A DNA stretch of 64,000 bases from Desmodus rotundus (lineage: Eukaryota; Chordata; Mammalia; Chiroptera; Phyllostomidae): positions 100,200,294-100,264,293 of the forward strand of contig NC_071390.1 of assembly GCF_022682495.2 (NCBI RefSeq). Reading direction: 5' to 3'. Position 1 is the stretch's first letter. Each line of letters begins with the position of its first letter. This document shows positions 1 to 10,256 of this stretch, piece after piece. Position numbers and translations under genes: made by a program. The notes under the pieces were generated by a model. That model saw only the letters and a list, made by a program, of their open reading frames with translations, made no database searches and had not been told where the DNA came from.

Positions 1-810
1 TAATTTTAGCACTTTTATTCCAGTCTTATATCTAAAAAGGATAATGGTTTTTCTTGCACCTCTTCTCAACTTTCACTGGAGTATTTTCCAACAATGTCTA
101 TTCCTGAAAATTTATGCCACTTTGTCACTTCACTTCTCCCAGCCTCCCTGCAAAACCGTGCTGTTTTACTTCACGTTCATGACCTCACCTAACTTTCACA
201 CTTAGGGGCAGCCACCTCCACTTCTCCACTGCTGTGTGCCTCGCTGAAAGCCGCTAACGTTCAATCTCGTCAGCCTGCCCAGCACAGTCCCACCTGCAGA
301 CTTAATGAGCAGTCTCTCTATTCCATTACTGAGGAAGATGCTAATTATTAAATTACAAGGTGGAATATGAAGATTCCCTCTCTCCCTCTCCCTCTGTCTC
401 TCTCTTCTCTTCCCTCTGTCTCTCTCTCTCTCTCCATCTCCCTCTCACACACAAATGTAGACAGACTAATGCTACATTCTAAAAAGATTAGATGAGAGGA
501 GGAATCTCAATAACAGCCTGTCTGCGTCCTGGCTGCCTTTATGGTATGCTATTTGTGTTATTCCACTGACCAAACACCACCACCAAATATATAAACTTAA
601 GATCTCCAGGTGCTATGGGAGAGTCTCACACGTGATCGACCAAAACATTGCCACCTGAAGTCAATTTGCAGCTGGACTGTACCATGCTGAAAACTGGACG
701 AGTTGTCTAAGTGTCAGGGCTCAGCTGGTTTGGGATTTTTTTTTTTTTTTCTGTTTTGTATCTCAGTGGAAGATGCAGAGATGCTGGGGGGGCCTGAGTC
801 ATCAGCTCAC
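1..810. other. Unassigned flank with a CT-rich tract
   Basis: No gene or named mobile element is recognised. A polypyrimidine tract of CTCTCC/CTCTCT units lies at about 374-449, and a run of about 20 T occurs at 727-750. Confidence 0.6.
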
Positions 811-827
811 TCTTTTTCTTTCTTTTT

Positions 828-902
<75 letters not shown>

Positions 903-925
903 CTCTTTCTTTCTTTCTTTCTTTC
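811..925. repeat. (CTTT)n microsatellite derived from a poly(A) tail
   Basis: About 115 bp of CTTT units on the plus strand, which is (GAAA)n on the minus strand. It directly abuts the 3' UTR end of the RPS8 retropseudogene and occupies the place of its poly(A) tail. The open frame with Ser/Leu/Phe repeats that covers it is an artefact of the repeat. Confidence 0.9.
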
Positions 926-1537
926 AGATAAAACACCTTTACAACGTGAGCTAAGATGGAAGCGAGGAGAATTTATTTGCCTCTCTGGACTTCAATTTCC
1001 CTCAGCTACAATCCCAGCTGCATGCCCTGTAGCACACAGCCATCTGTTCAGTCCCATTGGCCTGGTCTTGAAGGGGTGCATGCAAGAAGCTCACATGGCT
1101 GGAACTGTTCTTTTAGATGATAGCTAACATTGGCATTCTTTTTTCTTTGATCATATTTCTTCTGACTTTTCTTTGATTGCTTTTTGCTTAAAATCTCTTC
1201 CTCCTCAGGAGTCAGCTTGGTCTCCTTCCTGTGGCCCAGGGACAGTGCTTAAGTGGGACTTGTACCAGCGTTGGTATGGTGTGCTGTTCTTTACTAGAGT
1301 CTCAGTGTGCACCGGCATATTGCTGGATGCATTGTAGACCACGTACATTTTTGTTTTGCATGTACAGGAGAAGTTGCCTATGTACAGCCTCAAGGTGCCG
1401 TAGTTTTTGTTGCCTCCCCCCACTCAGACTGTGTTTGAGGTGGCAGGCATCCCAGATCATATGTTTGCTTCCTGTGGAGACTTTCTCTTGTGCCCAGTCT
1501 TGCCACTCTTTTGCCAGCTGTCCTGAGAGATGCCCAT
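926..1537 (-). pseudogene. RPS8: Processed pseudogene of ribosomal protein S8
   Basis: The minus strand reads as a decayed, intron-less copy of the RPS8 mRNA. RPS8 is a cytosolic 40S-subunit protein of 208 residues. From the ATG at 1537-1535 it starts MGIS-D-W-K. It then shows [62 protein letters not shown] and a final RGK with stop TAA at 975-973. The span from start to stop is 565 nt against 627 nt for the intact family, so several codons are missing. Stops and frameshifts interrupt it throughout, for example after DFK near 1190, so it cannot encode S8. The 3' UTR remnant (926-972), with GTAAAGGTGTTTTAT, is followed by an A-rich tail that is now a microsatellite. Lack of introns, a 3' UTR and a tail mark retrotransposition. 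I found no clear target-site duplication. The open frame at 1205-1423 is a fragment of this copy. Confidence 0.88.
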
Positions 1538-1844
1538 GGCCCAATGCCAGCTTAAATTTCAAACTGAGGAAAGCTCAAACACTAAGATTCAAATGTGGAA
1601 GAGAGGCAAGAGGCAGGGAGCAGGTGAGGGAAGATGGGCTCAAAAGTAGCAGAAAGTTCAGTTAACAATGGTCAAAAGAATCATTGTTGATGTCAGACCA
1701 TCATCTCCCCACGAACAGAAGTCCAGCTCAACACGCAAGACTTCTAATCTGTAGTTGCATCTACTTCGTTATAGTATTATTTCCAGAGACTCTAGTTCCT
1801 TCCCCAGCCTTCTTCCCATCAGCCTGCCTGGGTTCAGTTCCACA

Positions 1845-1905
1845 TCCAGTCCAGACAATCTCAACACCTTGCTCTCTCAAGGCTGCATCCTTGAAAATGG
1901 CTCCA
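1845..1905. repeat. Fragment of an unassigned repeat, also present near 19045
   Basis: The word GCTCTCTCAAGGCTG followed by TCCTTG and GGCTCC, with an upstream GTCCAGA, recurs at 19045-19105 in the same orientation. That second copy lies inside a candidate LTR, so this piece may be another decayed LTR copy. The limits are uncertain. Confidence 0.4.
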
Positions 1906-1910
1906 ACATT

Positions 1911-3560
1911 CCAAGCTAAAATAAAAGTTTTTAATTAAAATTGTTTGTATATTTTTTCAAAAAACAAAAATTTTCTTCTAATATATTCAAAATTATTACA
2001 GAAAGCAAAAGGCAAAATAAAACTTATCATTATGGGATATCAAAATATCAAATAGAAATTATATGAAGAAAGGTAAGTTTTAATTTAATATTTCAAAAAT
2101 GTAATATTTTATATTATAAGAAATATAATAAATCACATTAAACATTTATAAAAGTCAAATTATTTGCAATTCTAGAATTCAGTGTCCATTTAGTTGCCAA
2201 TGTACAAAATTGCTATCACTCTTCACCATTATTACATCTAGACCTACATATATAAAATGTCAGTGAAAAGAATTGTAATGTTGAAAGTGATTTTAAACAA
2301 TCACATACAACTGTCAAAAATACCTTGTTAATTTCCTAAGTTATCTCTGGATCCACAAGTTGAGAAGAAAATGAACTCTCAAAATCATGAGTTAATTAAT
2401 TTGTCTTTTCTCTTACCTAGGCATTTTTGCCATTGAAATCCTCTCTGCATGCTGAAGTAGTTTCTACCTCTGATAACGATAGCAGCACAACCCACCCGGC
2501 ATGCAGCCATTGTCCAAGATGTTTTGTTTTGAAGACAGAGGGTAAGAGATGTAAAGAAGCATTGCACCGAGCTCCAGAACTTGAGGGACAGAGAGGCCCC
2601 TTCATTCTAATAAATCTACTTTGTGTGTCTAAATTGGTGATGAGCAAGGTCTTCCAAAGCTTATTCCAGAATCCTCCCTTTTGTTCACACCCCATGGATC
2701 TTATTCCACTTTTTCAAAATTGACCAAGTTTGGCCAGAAGAGAGTATCCATGAGCATCTAGCCAAAGCCAAAGCCACTGAAGATGGAAAAGTTTCCCAGA
2801 GAAAAGAAAACATACGAAGTTTGGGGGGCTGAAACTGGAAGGCTGCAGAAGAAGGAGCAGAGATGAAGAAACCAGAAACAGCCTAAACCTCCTGAGTCCC
2901 ACTCCCACTGCCACCTAGGAGCAGAGAGATATAGCTGCACAGCTCCAAGTTTATGGGGAAAGCCTCAGTCCTATTGGTTAAAATAGAATTCCAAAAACTC
3001 TTTTAGAAGGGCTAACTCAGATGGCAGAAACACAATGCAGGCAAGCAGATCAGTGAACAGGTAAGTAGTTCATGCAGGCTTTTCCCTCAAGTGCAGTTTG
3101 CCTGAGATCCCTGTGTACAAATGGCTGCTAGGTTCTGCTTTTAAAAATTTGAGCCCAGTTAGCCACCAGGAGCCCTTCTTAGTAGGTATCTTCTTTCTCA
3201 GGATCCACATTCTATAATAACAACTTTTCACAATTCAGTCAATCAAGAAGAACTAACTTTCTCTACATCAAAAGTACCCACACTTAAAATCTGCAAAGTT
3301 GCTCAGATCTCTGACCTTATAGAAAACATATTGCCTGTTATAATCTGAAGAAAAATTACATTATGTCAAAGGAAAACTATTTTAAATCATGTTGGTGTTA
3401 ATTGAATGGCTTATGGATTTGTGGGATTTTTTCCTGCTTAATGATATTTCATACTCTCAAACTAATGGGTATTTGCTGATGTTGGTTGGTGGCATTATGG
3501 CACACACTTGTAGATACTAACTTCTGATAGCTCCCATGTTTGAGCCATTAATTTATTATG
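1911..3560. other. No recognised feature
   Basis: AT-rich sequence (1940-2400), then mixed sequence. Short open frames near 2417-2723 occur on both strands without resemblance to any family I know. I see no repeat that I can name. Confidence 0.5.
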
Positions 3561-3566
3561 GGTCTA

Positions 3567-3885
3567 TGTATCAGCCAGAGTTCTCCAGAGAAACAGAACC
3601 AGTAAGATACATATATAAAGAGACTTATTGTAAGGAATTGGCTCATGCAGTTATGGAGATTGGTAAGTTTAAGGGACAACGGTGCCAGTGAATTCCAAAG
3701 GCAGTAGGATGGAGGATTTCTTCTTGCTTGCGTAAGCTGCTTTTGTTGTAGTTGTTGTTCTGTTTGTGTCTTTGACTGATTGGATGAGGCCCATCCACAT
3801 TATAAAGGACTATCTGCTTACTTCAAATATACTGATTCAAATGTTAATCTCATTGAAAATATCCCCCATAAACGTAACTGTCACA
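3567..3885 (+). mobile_element. Ancient interspersed repeat with LTR-like ends, copy 1
   Basis: Begins TGTATCAGCCAGAGTTCTCC, runs through GAAACAGAACCAGTAAG, GGAATTGGCTCATGCAG and GATTGGATGAGGCCCATCC, and ends AACTGTCACA. It is the same family as the longer copy at 4628-5241. The TG...CA termini suggest an LTR, but I cannot assign the family without a repeat library. Confidence 0.55.
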
Positions 3886-3939
3886 GTCCACTAAGGAATG
3901 GGTTTGTATATATAGATTTTTAAAATTTAACTGCGTCAT

Positions 3940-4100
3940 TTAGTCCTTGTCATAATCCTCTGAAGTAGGCATACTAACTATTCTCTTTTAATAAAGAAAA
4001 TAAAACTTAGAAGTTTAGCAACTTGCTAAAAGTCACACAGCTAGTAAATAGGAAACTGGGATGTGAAACCAGATCTGTTTGACTCCTATTTTGTGAATAA
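3940..4100 (+). mobile_element. MIR SINE remnant
   Basis: The core TTAGCAACTTGCTAAAAGTC followed by ACACAGCTAGTAAATAGGAA is the conserved MIR core region. The flanks are strongly diverged. Confidence 0.75.
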
Positions 4101-4203
4101 ACTAGAGGATTCTGGACATTTGGGAGAATAAAAATAGAAAAGGAACTAACTTCTTTATGAAATGGCACCTGTATGTCTGCAATGTAAAATGACTAATTCC
4201 TCA

Positions 4204-4393
4204 CAGATCTGTGAACCAAAGAGTCGCTGGTTCAATTCCCAGTCAGGGCACATGCCTGGGTTGTGGGCCAGGCCCCCAGTAGGAGGCGCACAAGAGACAA
4301 CCACATATTGATGTTTCTCTCCTTTTCTTCCCCCTTTCCTTCCCCCCTCTCTAAAAATAAATAAATAAAATCTTTAAAAATAAATAAATAAAG
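4204..4393 (+). mobile_element. Ves SINE, 5'-truncated
   Basis: Contains the B box GGTTCAATTCCCAGTCAGGG and the core CATGCCTGGGTTGTGGGCC, then GATGTTTCTCTCC and an A-rich AAATAAATAAAT tail. The tRNA-like head is shortened. Flanking duplications TGACTAATTCCTCA (4190-4203) and TGGCTAACTCCTCA (4394-4407) delimit it, with two mismatches in 14. Ves SINEs are tRNA-derived, are mobilised by L1 and are known from bats. Confidence 0.9.
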
Positions 4394-4627
4394 TGGCTAA
4401 CTCCTCAGACCACTTAATAATTGCACTCAAATATCAAAATTTAATTAATTAATGACTATGTAATTAAATTAGAGTCTTGTATATTCAAACCCCACAGAAC
4501 ATCTCCCTGGCTAACATTTTATGGTGAACATCTTTTGGTTTTCAATACCCAACCTTCATGGATTATATGCATCTTTCAGCACAGTTTATTTTGGCTGATG
4601 TTTTGTTTTGTATTCCCTAAAATTCAT

Positions 4628-5241
4628 TGTATTAGTCAGGGTTCGCCAGAGAAACAGACTAATAGGATATACACAAAAAGGTGATACAGATGATACAGAT
4701 ACAGATAGATACAGATATAGATACAGAGATGGAGATGATAGAGATAGAGAGAGATACTATGGAAATTGTCTCACGTGACTGATACAGAATCTGAGGAGTC
4801 CCACAATCTGCTGCCTACTTGCTGGACACCCAGGAAAGTTGATTGTGTTCAGTTTGAATCTGAAGGCCAAGGACTAAGGGAGCCAGTGATGTAAGTCCAA
4901 GTCCATAGGCTTAAGAATCAAGAAGCCAATGGTATAAGCGTGATCCAGAGTCCAAATGCCAGATAACAAAGAATGCTGATGTCAGAGGGTAGGAGAAGAT
5001 GATGTCTCAACTCAAACAGAGCAAATTCACCTTTTCTCTGCCTTTTTGTTCTATTCAGGGCCTCAGGGGATAGGATGATGCCCACCTACATTGGTGAGGT
5101 CAGTCTTCTTCACTCAGTCTACCAATTAAAATGCTAGTCTATTCCAGAAACAAGCTCACAGACACGCACAGACATAATATTTTACCAGCTATCTGAGAAT
5201 CCTTTAGCTCAATCAAATTGACACATAAAATTAACATCACA
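4628..5241 (+). mobile_element. Ancient interspersed repeat with LTR-like ends, copy 2
   Basis: Starts TGTATTAGTCAGGGTTCGCC and ends TTGACACATAAAATTAACAT then CACA. An internal GATA/GACA-like simple repeat lies at 4684-4760. It is a longer copy of the family at 3567-3885. The family name is left open. Confidence 0.6.
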
Positions 5242-5714
5242 CTCATTACAACATAGTAAACAAAATGATATATAGGAAAATTCTACAATTCCAAATACAA
5301 TTGTTAAAATGTCAGACTCTACACAGACTTTTTAAAAAACTAAAGGGTTCTAACAAAGGGGAAGTGCAGTGTGTTACTCCATGTAAAGCAACTATTAACC
5401 ACTACTTTTATTGTTTGGTGATCAGGAGGCAATGTTGCAGGCACTGTACAATCTTTTACCTGTGTACTTATGTATATAAGTATATACATATACTTTTTAC
5501 ATATGTAAATTAAGTATATAAATACTATTTTAGTTCCGTGTAAGGGCACTGCAGAGGGAATGATGTATCGAAAGAGAGCAGAACATGCCACCTCAAACTA
5601 TGCCGCTTTGGCATATTGATTATTTTGAATTAAAGTTACTTAATAAACAGCTGGTACAAGGACACTCCAAGCCTCCTTTGTCCTCCTAAAAACAAGAGAT
5701 AAATATCCCTTGTG
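5242..5714. other. No recognised feature
   Basis: AT-rich unique-looking sequence with a TATA/TACA-rich patch at 5460-5520. Open frames here have no family resemblance. Confidence 0.5.
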
Positions 5715-5776
5715 GGGGTGAAAATGGAGACAGTTGTACTTGAACAACAATAAGTGTGTGTGTGTGTGTGTGTGTG
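5715..5776 (+). mobile_element. Very short L1 3' end with a (TG)n tail
   Basis: GAAAATGGAGACAGTTGTAC followed by TTGAACAACAATAA matches the L1 3' terminus at 59878-59925. It is followed directly by about 12 TG units up to 5776. A 9-bp duplication TCCCTTGTG flanks it (5706-5714 and 5777-5785). Only about 40 bp of L1 are present, so this is an extreme 5' truncation. Confidence 0.75.
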
Positions 5777-5785
5777 TCCCTTGTG

Positions 5786-6565
5786 AAAGGTACCCTCCCT
5801 GCACCAAGAGGGTAGAAGTCATCCTCTTCACCAGAGATAAGGGATTGAAGGCCGAAAAGGGTGCACAAGCAACCTTGTTACTTCTTTTTAAATTTACTAC
5901 CCCAAGCTCAAACCCCTTTTTCTTATCAGTTCTTCACAAATTTATTGTTTCTTTGTCTAAAAAGTATAAAAGCTGCCTGTTTGGTCACTTCTTTGAGTCC
6001 CATATTTTTATGAGCTTCTGGACATTCAAAATTAAATTTGCTTTTCTCCTGTTAATGTTTTATGTCAACTTAATTATTAGACAAGCCAAAAAACCTGGAA
6101 GAGAAGAAGAAAAAAGTTTCGTCCCTTACAGTATCATACTTGTATTTCTTAGTTAAAGTAATGGGGAAGGAGCTCCAAACAGGCATTTGTTGCACAGAAA
6201 TCTGAGCTTCAGAAATGAGTTTGGATGTTAAGAAGGTTATATGCAATTTTATTTCAATAATTCAGGTGGCAGTGAGGATTTACTGATTACCTTGTCTTAA
6301 GGAATACAAAGTATCCATTTCATTTCTTACACCCTGGAAATTAGCAATTTTTAATTGCTGCCTCATTTGGGGGACTTGATTTCATTGGAATCACAACCGT
6401 CAATGGACAAAGTCAAAAGATTGCTCATTTTTCCCTTCAGTGTCAGCAAGCACCGCGGTGGCCAGCAGGCCTCTGTAATGTTGCCCAAACTCCTCGGGAA
6501 GGTTGTAAACGCTGTAACAAATGTTGCTCGCACAGATGCAGGCGCTGGGACTCAGTAGTCCAGAC
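5786..6565. other. No recognised feature
   Basis: The open frame running to 6156 starts in the TG repeat and shows only low-complexity hydrophobic residues. Nothing else is recognised up to the hAT element at 6566. Confidence 0.5.
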
Positions 6566-7049
6566 CAGTGACTTTCAACCTTTTTCACCTCACGGCACAC
6601 ATAAACTAATTACTGACATTCTGCAGCACACCAAAAAATGTATTATATCTTTGCCAATCTAACAAAAAAATAAGTATTATTTTGACTCATTCACACTGGA
6701 TGGCTATTCTTGTGTTGGTTACTGTCATTTTTCTTTTAAAGATTCTTTTTTGTTTTTTAAAGAGTTTATTTATTCATTTTTAGACAAAGGGGAAGGCAGG
6801 GAGAAAGAGAGGGAGAGGAGCATCAGTGTGTGGTTGCCTCTTATGCACTCCATGCTGTGCCTTAACTGAGGATCGAACCGGCAACTCTTTGGTTCACAGG
6901 CCAGGGCTCAATCTACTGAGCCACAGCAGCCAGGGTTGCTCTCATTTTTTTTACTTGATAATGTAAGGGAAAAGAGGTCGGTGCCCCTGACGAAGTAGTC
7001 AGGTATTGCATGTTTTAAAAATTCTTGTGACACCAGTTGAAAATCACTA
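6566..7049 (-). mobile_element. Non-autonomous hAT element, interrupted by a SINE
   Basis: Terminal inverted repeats are CAGTGACTTTCAACC at the left and, read inward from the right, TAGTGATTTTCAACT. The interior GCACACATAAACTAATTACT and GTGCCCCTGACGAAGTAGTC recurs, inverted, in the shorter element at 15441-15656. It has no transposase. The Ves SINE at 6733-6941 is inserted in it, so this element is older. The 8-bp flanks GTCCAGAC and GCCTGGAA match poorly but fit a decayed TCTAGA-centred site. Confidence 0.8.
6733..6941 (-). mobile_element. Ves SINE, minus strand
   Basis: On the plus strand it shows the reversed tail (GAGTTTATTTATTCATTTTT), the reversed B box in GGATCGAACCGGCAACTCTT and the reversed head ending CTGAGCCACAGCAGCCAGGG. 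The likely duplication is TCATTTTT (6725-6732 and 6942-6949). It lies inside a hAT element. Confidence 0.9.
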
Positions 7050-7627
7050 GCCTGGAATAATAATAACAATAACACATTAGTGTCACTCTCAAAAAAAAAA
7101 ATGACTGGCCTAGAGTAACAATTTCTTAATATTTGCTGCATGCTATGCAAGTACTAAGATTGTGTAAACTGTTTAAATACAGATAATGAACAGAAAGTCC
7201 TGATTCTTCTTCCCTGGGGTCAAACATGGACACCAACGTGGACGCACATTAGGGCCGCTCTCACAAGTGGACGAAGTGCCTGGTGCTGGCGGCAAGGCCT
7301 TCTGTCCCACGACGGAAGACAGACACCATGCTGGGAACAAACGAGTTCGCTGTCGTGAACTTGGAGCAGGTGCTCGAAGTTGCAGAGGCATTGTTTGGTG
7401 ACAGTTCAAATTTAGACCGTGATGCTGTCAAAGACACACAAAAAAATGATTCTTCATAGATAAAGAAAATGATAGTATAGAAGCTGCTATTGCTTAAAAT
7501 CCGTCATGTCTCCATTTGGAAACGTATGAGCTGAAGGAAAGTCTATTTTTAAATGAATTGGTCCATAAAGTTGGATCTGCTTAAGACACGTAGAGGATAA
7601 GGAAAGCATCTGCTTCAAAATCTCTGG

Positions 7628-7695
7628 ATTTTATTTTATTTTTTATTTTTGTATTGTTGTTCAGTTACCGTTGTCCCACCTTTTTCCCCATTGCT
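7628..7695 (-). mobile_element. Short L1 3' end, minus strand
   Basis: Read on the minus strand, GGGGAAAAAGGTGGGACAAC then GGTAACTGAACAACAATAC and an A-rich TAAAA tail. This is the same L1 3' terminus as at 59878-59925. The body is 5'-truncated to about 45 bp. No clear duplication was found. Confidence 0.65.
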
Positions 7696-7699
7696 CTTA

Positions 7700-9085
7700 T
7701 AAATGAAAAAGTTTGTCATTCTCTGTTTTTAAATCAAATACATATAATATAATGGATTTTATTTAAAATCTTGCCTACCATTATCTCTGTTCATGAGGAA
7801 AGATTATAATGTTAATTTCAGTTTGCAACAATATCTAGTAAAGTTCTACTTGTCCAATCAGCACATTAATGTACCTAAATATATAAACACTCATCACACT
7901 TTAGAGAGGCTGATACAAACTTTCTGACACAAACATGCTTTTCTCTCCATGGGAAAAAACGGTTTTCACAGGTATGAAAGCAGACACAAACACACACACT
8001 CACACATGTATGACCTTGTACTTTCAAACTAAGGAACAGATATTTAGAACATGGATTATCTTCCCTATGTTACATGTTAGTTATTTCCCTCACTGAACGT
8101 GCCACATATCAAAACTGAAGCACACTCGCATAACACACTCGCTTTCTTCTCCCACAAACATTTAGATTTGTGGCGTCTGAACTAAAGCAGATACTCAAAA
8201 TTTTGTTTCTTTCCTTTCTTTATAAAGAAATGTTAAAATATACAATCCCTTCAGGTATTGTAATGTGATGAGGACAGACCACAGCTCATAATTGTTACTG
8301 ATGGGGAGACCTTCTGGCGATGAAAATGATCTTACCAGCTGCATGTGACAACAGCAATGAGTCTCACAAACATAAAACTGACCGTCAGAATCCAGACAAA
8401 AACAAACTCTGGGATTTAGGGACATTTGCTTCAGTGATAAAACTACAAATAAAAATAAGGAAGTGACTTCCCAAAAAATGGTTGTGCTTTCCTTTGTGGA
8501 GAAAGGAATAAATGACTAAGAGGGCCATAAAGGGCATTTCTGGAACATTGGCAACGTAAGGAAACTGGTATTTGTTCTGCAATAAATAGACGAGAAACGA
8601 ACTGTGCGTCCGGATGCATGCACTGTTCTCTGTTCCACGGCACACTGAAAAGCTGGAAACCATAATTCGTGGACCCAGTCACGGGAGCATGAAAAAGACT
8701 AATACCCTGTGGTGCTCAAATTCCACCTTTGGAAATCCACTTTATAGACGTAACCTCTCGAAAATGTCTTATTCTTAATGACATTCACTATAAGTTTATT
8801 AATATTTGGAAATTAATGCAACCTAAAATCTAACAATAAGGAAAATGGCTGAAAGAAGCTGTCTTTTTCTAATTACAAAAAATAGCAAAACTATGACTAT
8901 ATTTTTTCAAATAGCCAATCAAGGAAACAAGGTCTGAAATACATACAATAAAATGTTAAAACTGAGTTTGGGGAGTGGAGTTATAGCTGATTTCTTTTCT
9001 TCTTCATGTTTTACCTAATTTCCTTATTTTTCTCCAGTTATAACTTATCAATTTAATTTGTTGTATACCCTCACCAAAGGACATT
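7700..9085. other. No recognised feature
   Basis: AT-rich sequence. A short CA-rich patch lies at 7985-8005. Open frames on the minus strand at 8195-8682 overlap in two frames and show no family features. Confidence 0.5.
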
Positions 9086-9087
9086 TT

Positions 9088-9258
9088 TTCTTTGCTTTTA
9101 GAGACAGAAGAAGAGGAAAAGAGAGAGAGAAAAACACCCATGTAACAGAGAAATATCGATTGGTTGCCTCTGGTATACACTCCAAACTGGGAATCGAACT
9201 GACAATTCTTCAGTGTATGGGATGATGCTCCAACAAACTGAGCCACACAGCCAAGGCT
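9088..9258 (-). mobile_element. Ves SINE, minus strand
   Basis: Reversed tail region GAGAGAGAGAAAAACACCCA, ATCGATTGGTTGCCTCTGG and reversed B box GGGAATCGAACTGACAATTC, ending CTGAGCCACACAGCCAAGGC. More diverged than the copy at 16372. Confidence 0.87.
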
Positions 9259-9374
9259 AATTTAATTTTTTAAATAGACTGCTGTCCAGTTTGGGAAGAA
9301 CATTAATACAATTGGGACTTGTCTTATTTATGTTTGCCTGTGCAAGATGTGGTAATTTCAAAAGCCTTACTTCT

Positions 9375-9530
9375 TCAAAGCCTCCTCCAAACCTCATAAA
9401 GAAGAATTATCAGTCTTTGGTCAAGTGAAAGAATAGAGACACATGGAACTCAAGTAACTTGGCCTACAGTACACAATCAGGAAGTACGGGAGCCAGGACT
9501 TGATCCTATTCTTCTTAATTCAAAATTCTG
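9375..9530 (+). mobile_element. MIR SINE remnant
   Basis: The core AACTCAAGTAACTTGGCCTA then ACAATCAGGAAGTACGGGAG and CCAGGACTTGATCC corresponds to the MIR core and its 3' part. Limits approximate. Confidence 0.65.
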
Positions 9531-9679
9531 AAGTTCATTAAATTACACCATATCTCTATGTAGGATTACACAAATACGGTTGGCTATAAATAAAAATAAC
9601 AGTAACTAAACCCCTCTAAAAAATATAGCAGCAAAGTCCAATGGTGACACCCAGACTCACTGGCGGCTATCGTAGCAAT

Positions 9680-9811
9680 CAGTGACTCTCAACATTTTGT
9701 GGGGAGGATCCAGATGCCTGTAAGAATCTTGTGAAAACCAGAAAAAAAGCATACACACAGGCACACTTATGCAATCATTTCCATATAATTTCAGGGGCTT
9801 CATGAAATCTG
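9680..9811 (+). mobile_element. Old hAT-type (MER5-like) fragment
   Basis: Starts CAGTGACTCTCAACATTTTG and includes TTTCAGGGGCTTCATGAAA. This pattern belongs to small ancient mammalian hAT elements. Its right end is lost at the mariner boundary. Family assignment is tentative. Confidence 0.5.
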
Positions 9812-10256
9812 TGAATATCTGTCCAGAAAGTATCCAACCATGTAATATGAGAAAGAGACATTTATTGAAGAAGATACAAGATACAAGATACAATTGTGCT
9901 GCCTCAGTCCCCTTCAAGGTGGGCACCTAGAGACTTCACACAGTTCTCCCAGCATCATTAGCAACGGCAGCACAATGTTCCTTCCGCTCTGATAGCAGAA
10001 GCCATGGGACAAATTTTGCCATGTTTCATGTCAAGATCCTGCACCAAAATCTCGGAAACAGTAGCTTTTGGAATCCCCAGATCAGCTTCCAGTTCTTGCA
10101 CCAACCTTTGGTGATTGCAGCCCATACACGTTCAACTTTCTCAGGTGTTCTGTTTGTTGCGGGCCTTCCAGAATGTGGATCACCTTCAACAGATTCTCGA
10201 TCATCTCTAAAGTGTTCGTGCCACACTTTTATTTACACTGCACTTGTTGCATCATC
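9812..10256 (-). mobile_element. Mariner element, internally deleted and 5'-truncated
   Basis: The left end CTGTCCAGAAAGTATCCAAC then CATGTAAT matches the terminal repeat of the mariner at 33531-34207. On the minus strand, 10250-10026 encodes a mariner transposase N-terminal region: WHEHFRDDRESVEGDPHSGR then PATNRTPEKVERV, part of the DNA-binding half. The reading then jumps, after a large internal deletion, to a C-terminal LEGD-like end. In-frame stops are present and the element stops abruptly at 10256, where an L1-type sequence begins. It is inactive. Mariners move by cut-and-paste into TA sites. Confidence 0.82.

Noticed and set aside
703..954. Open frame with repeated Ser-Phe-Phe-Leu units
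   Set aside because: It is a translation of the CTTT microsatellite and its flank.
5734..6156. 140-codon open frame
   Set aside because: Starts in an L1 tail and TG repeat (Cys-Val repeats) and continues as unstructured AT-rich translation.
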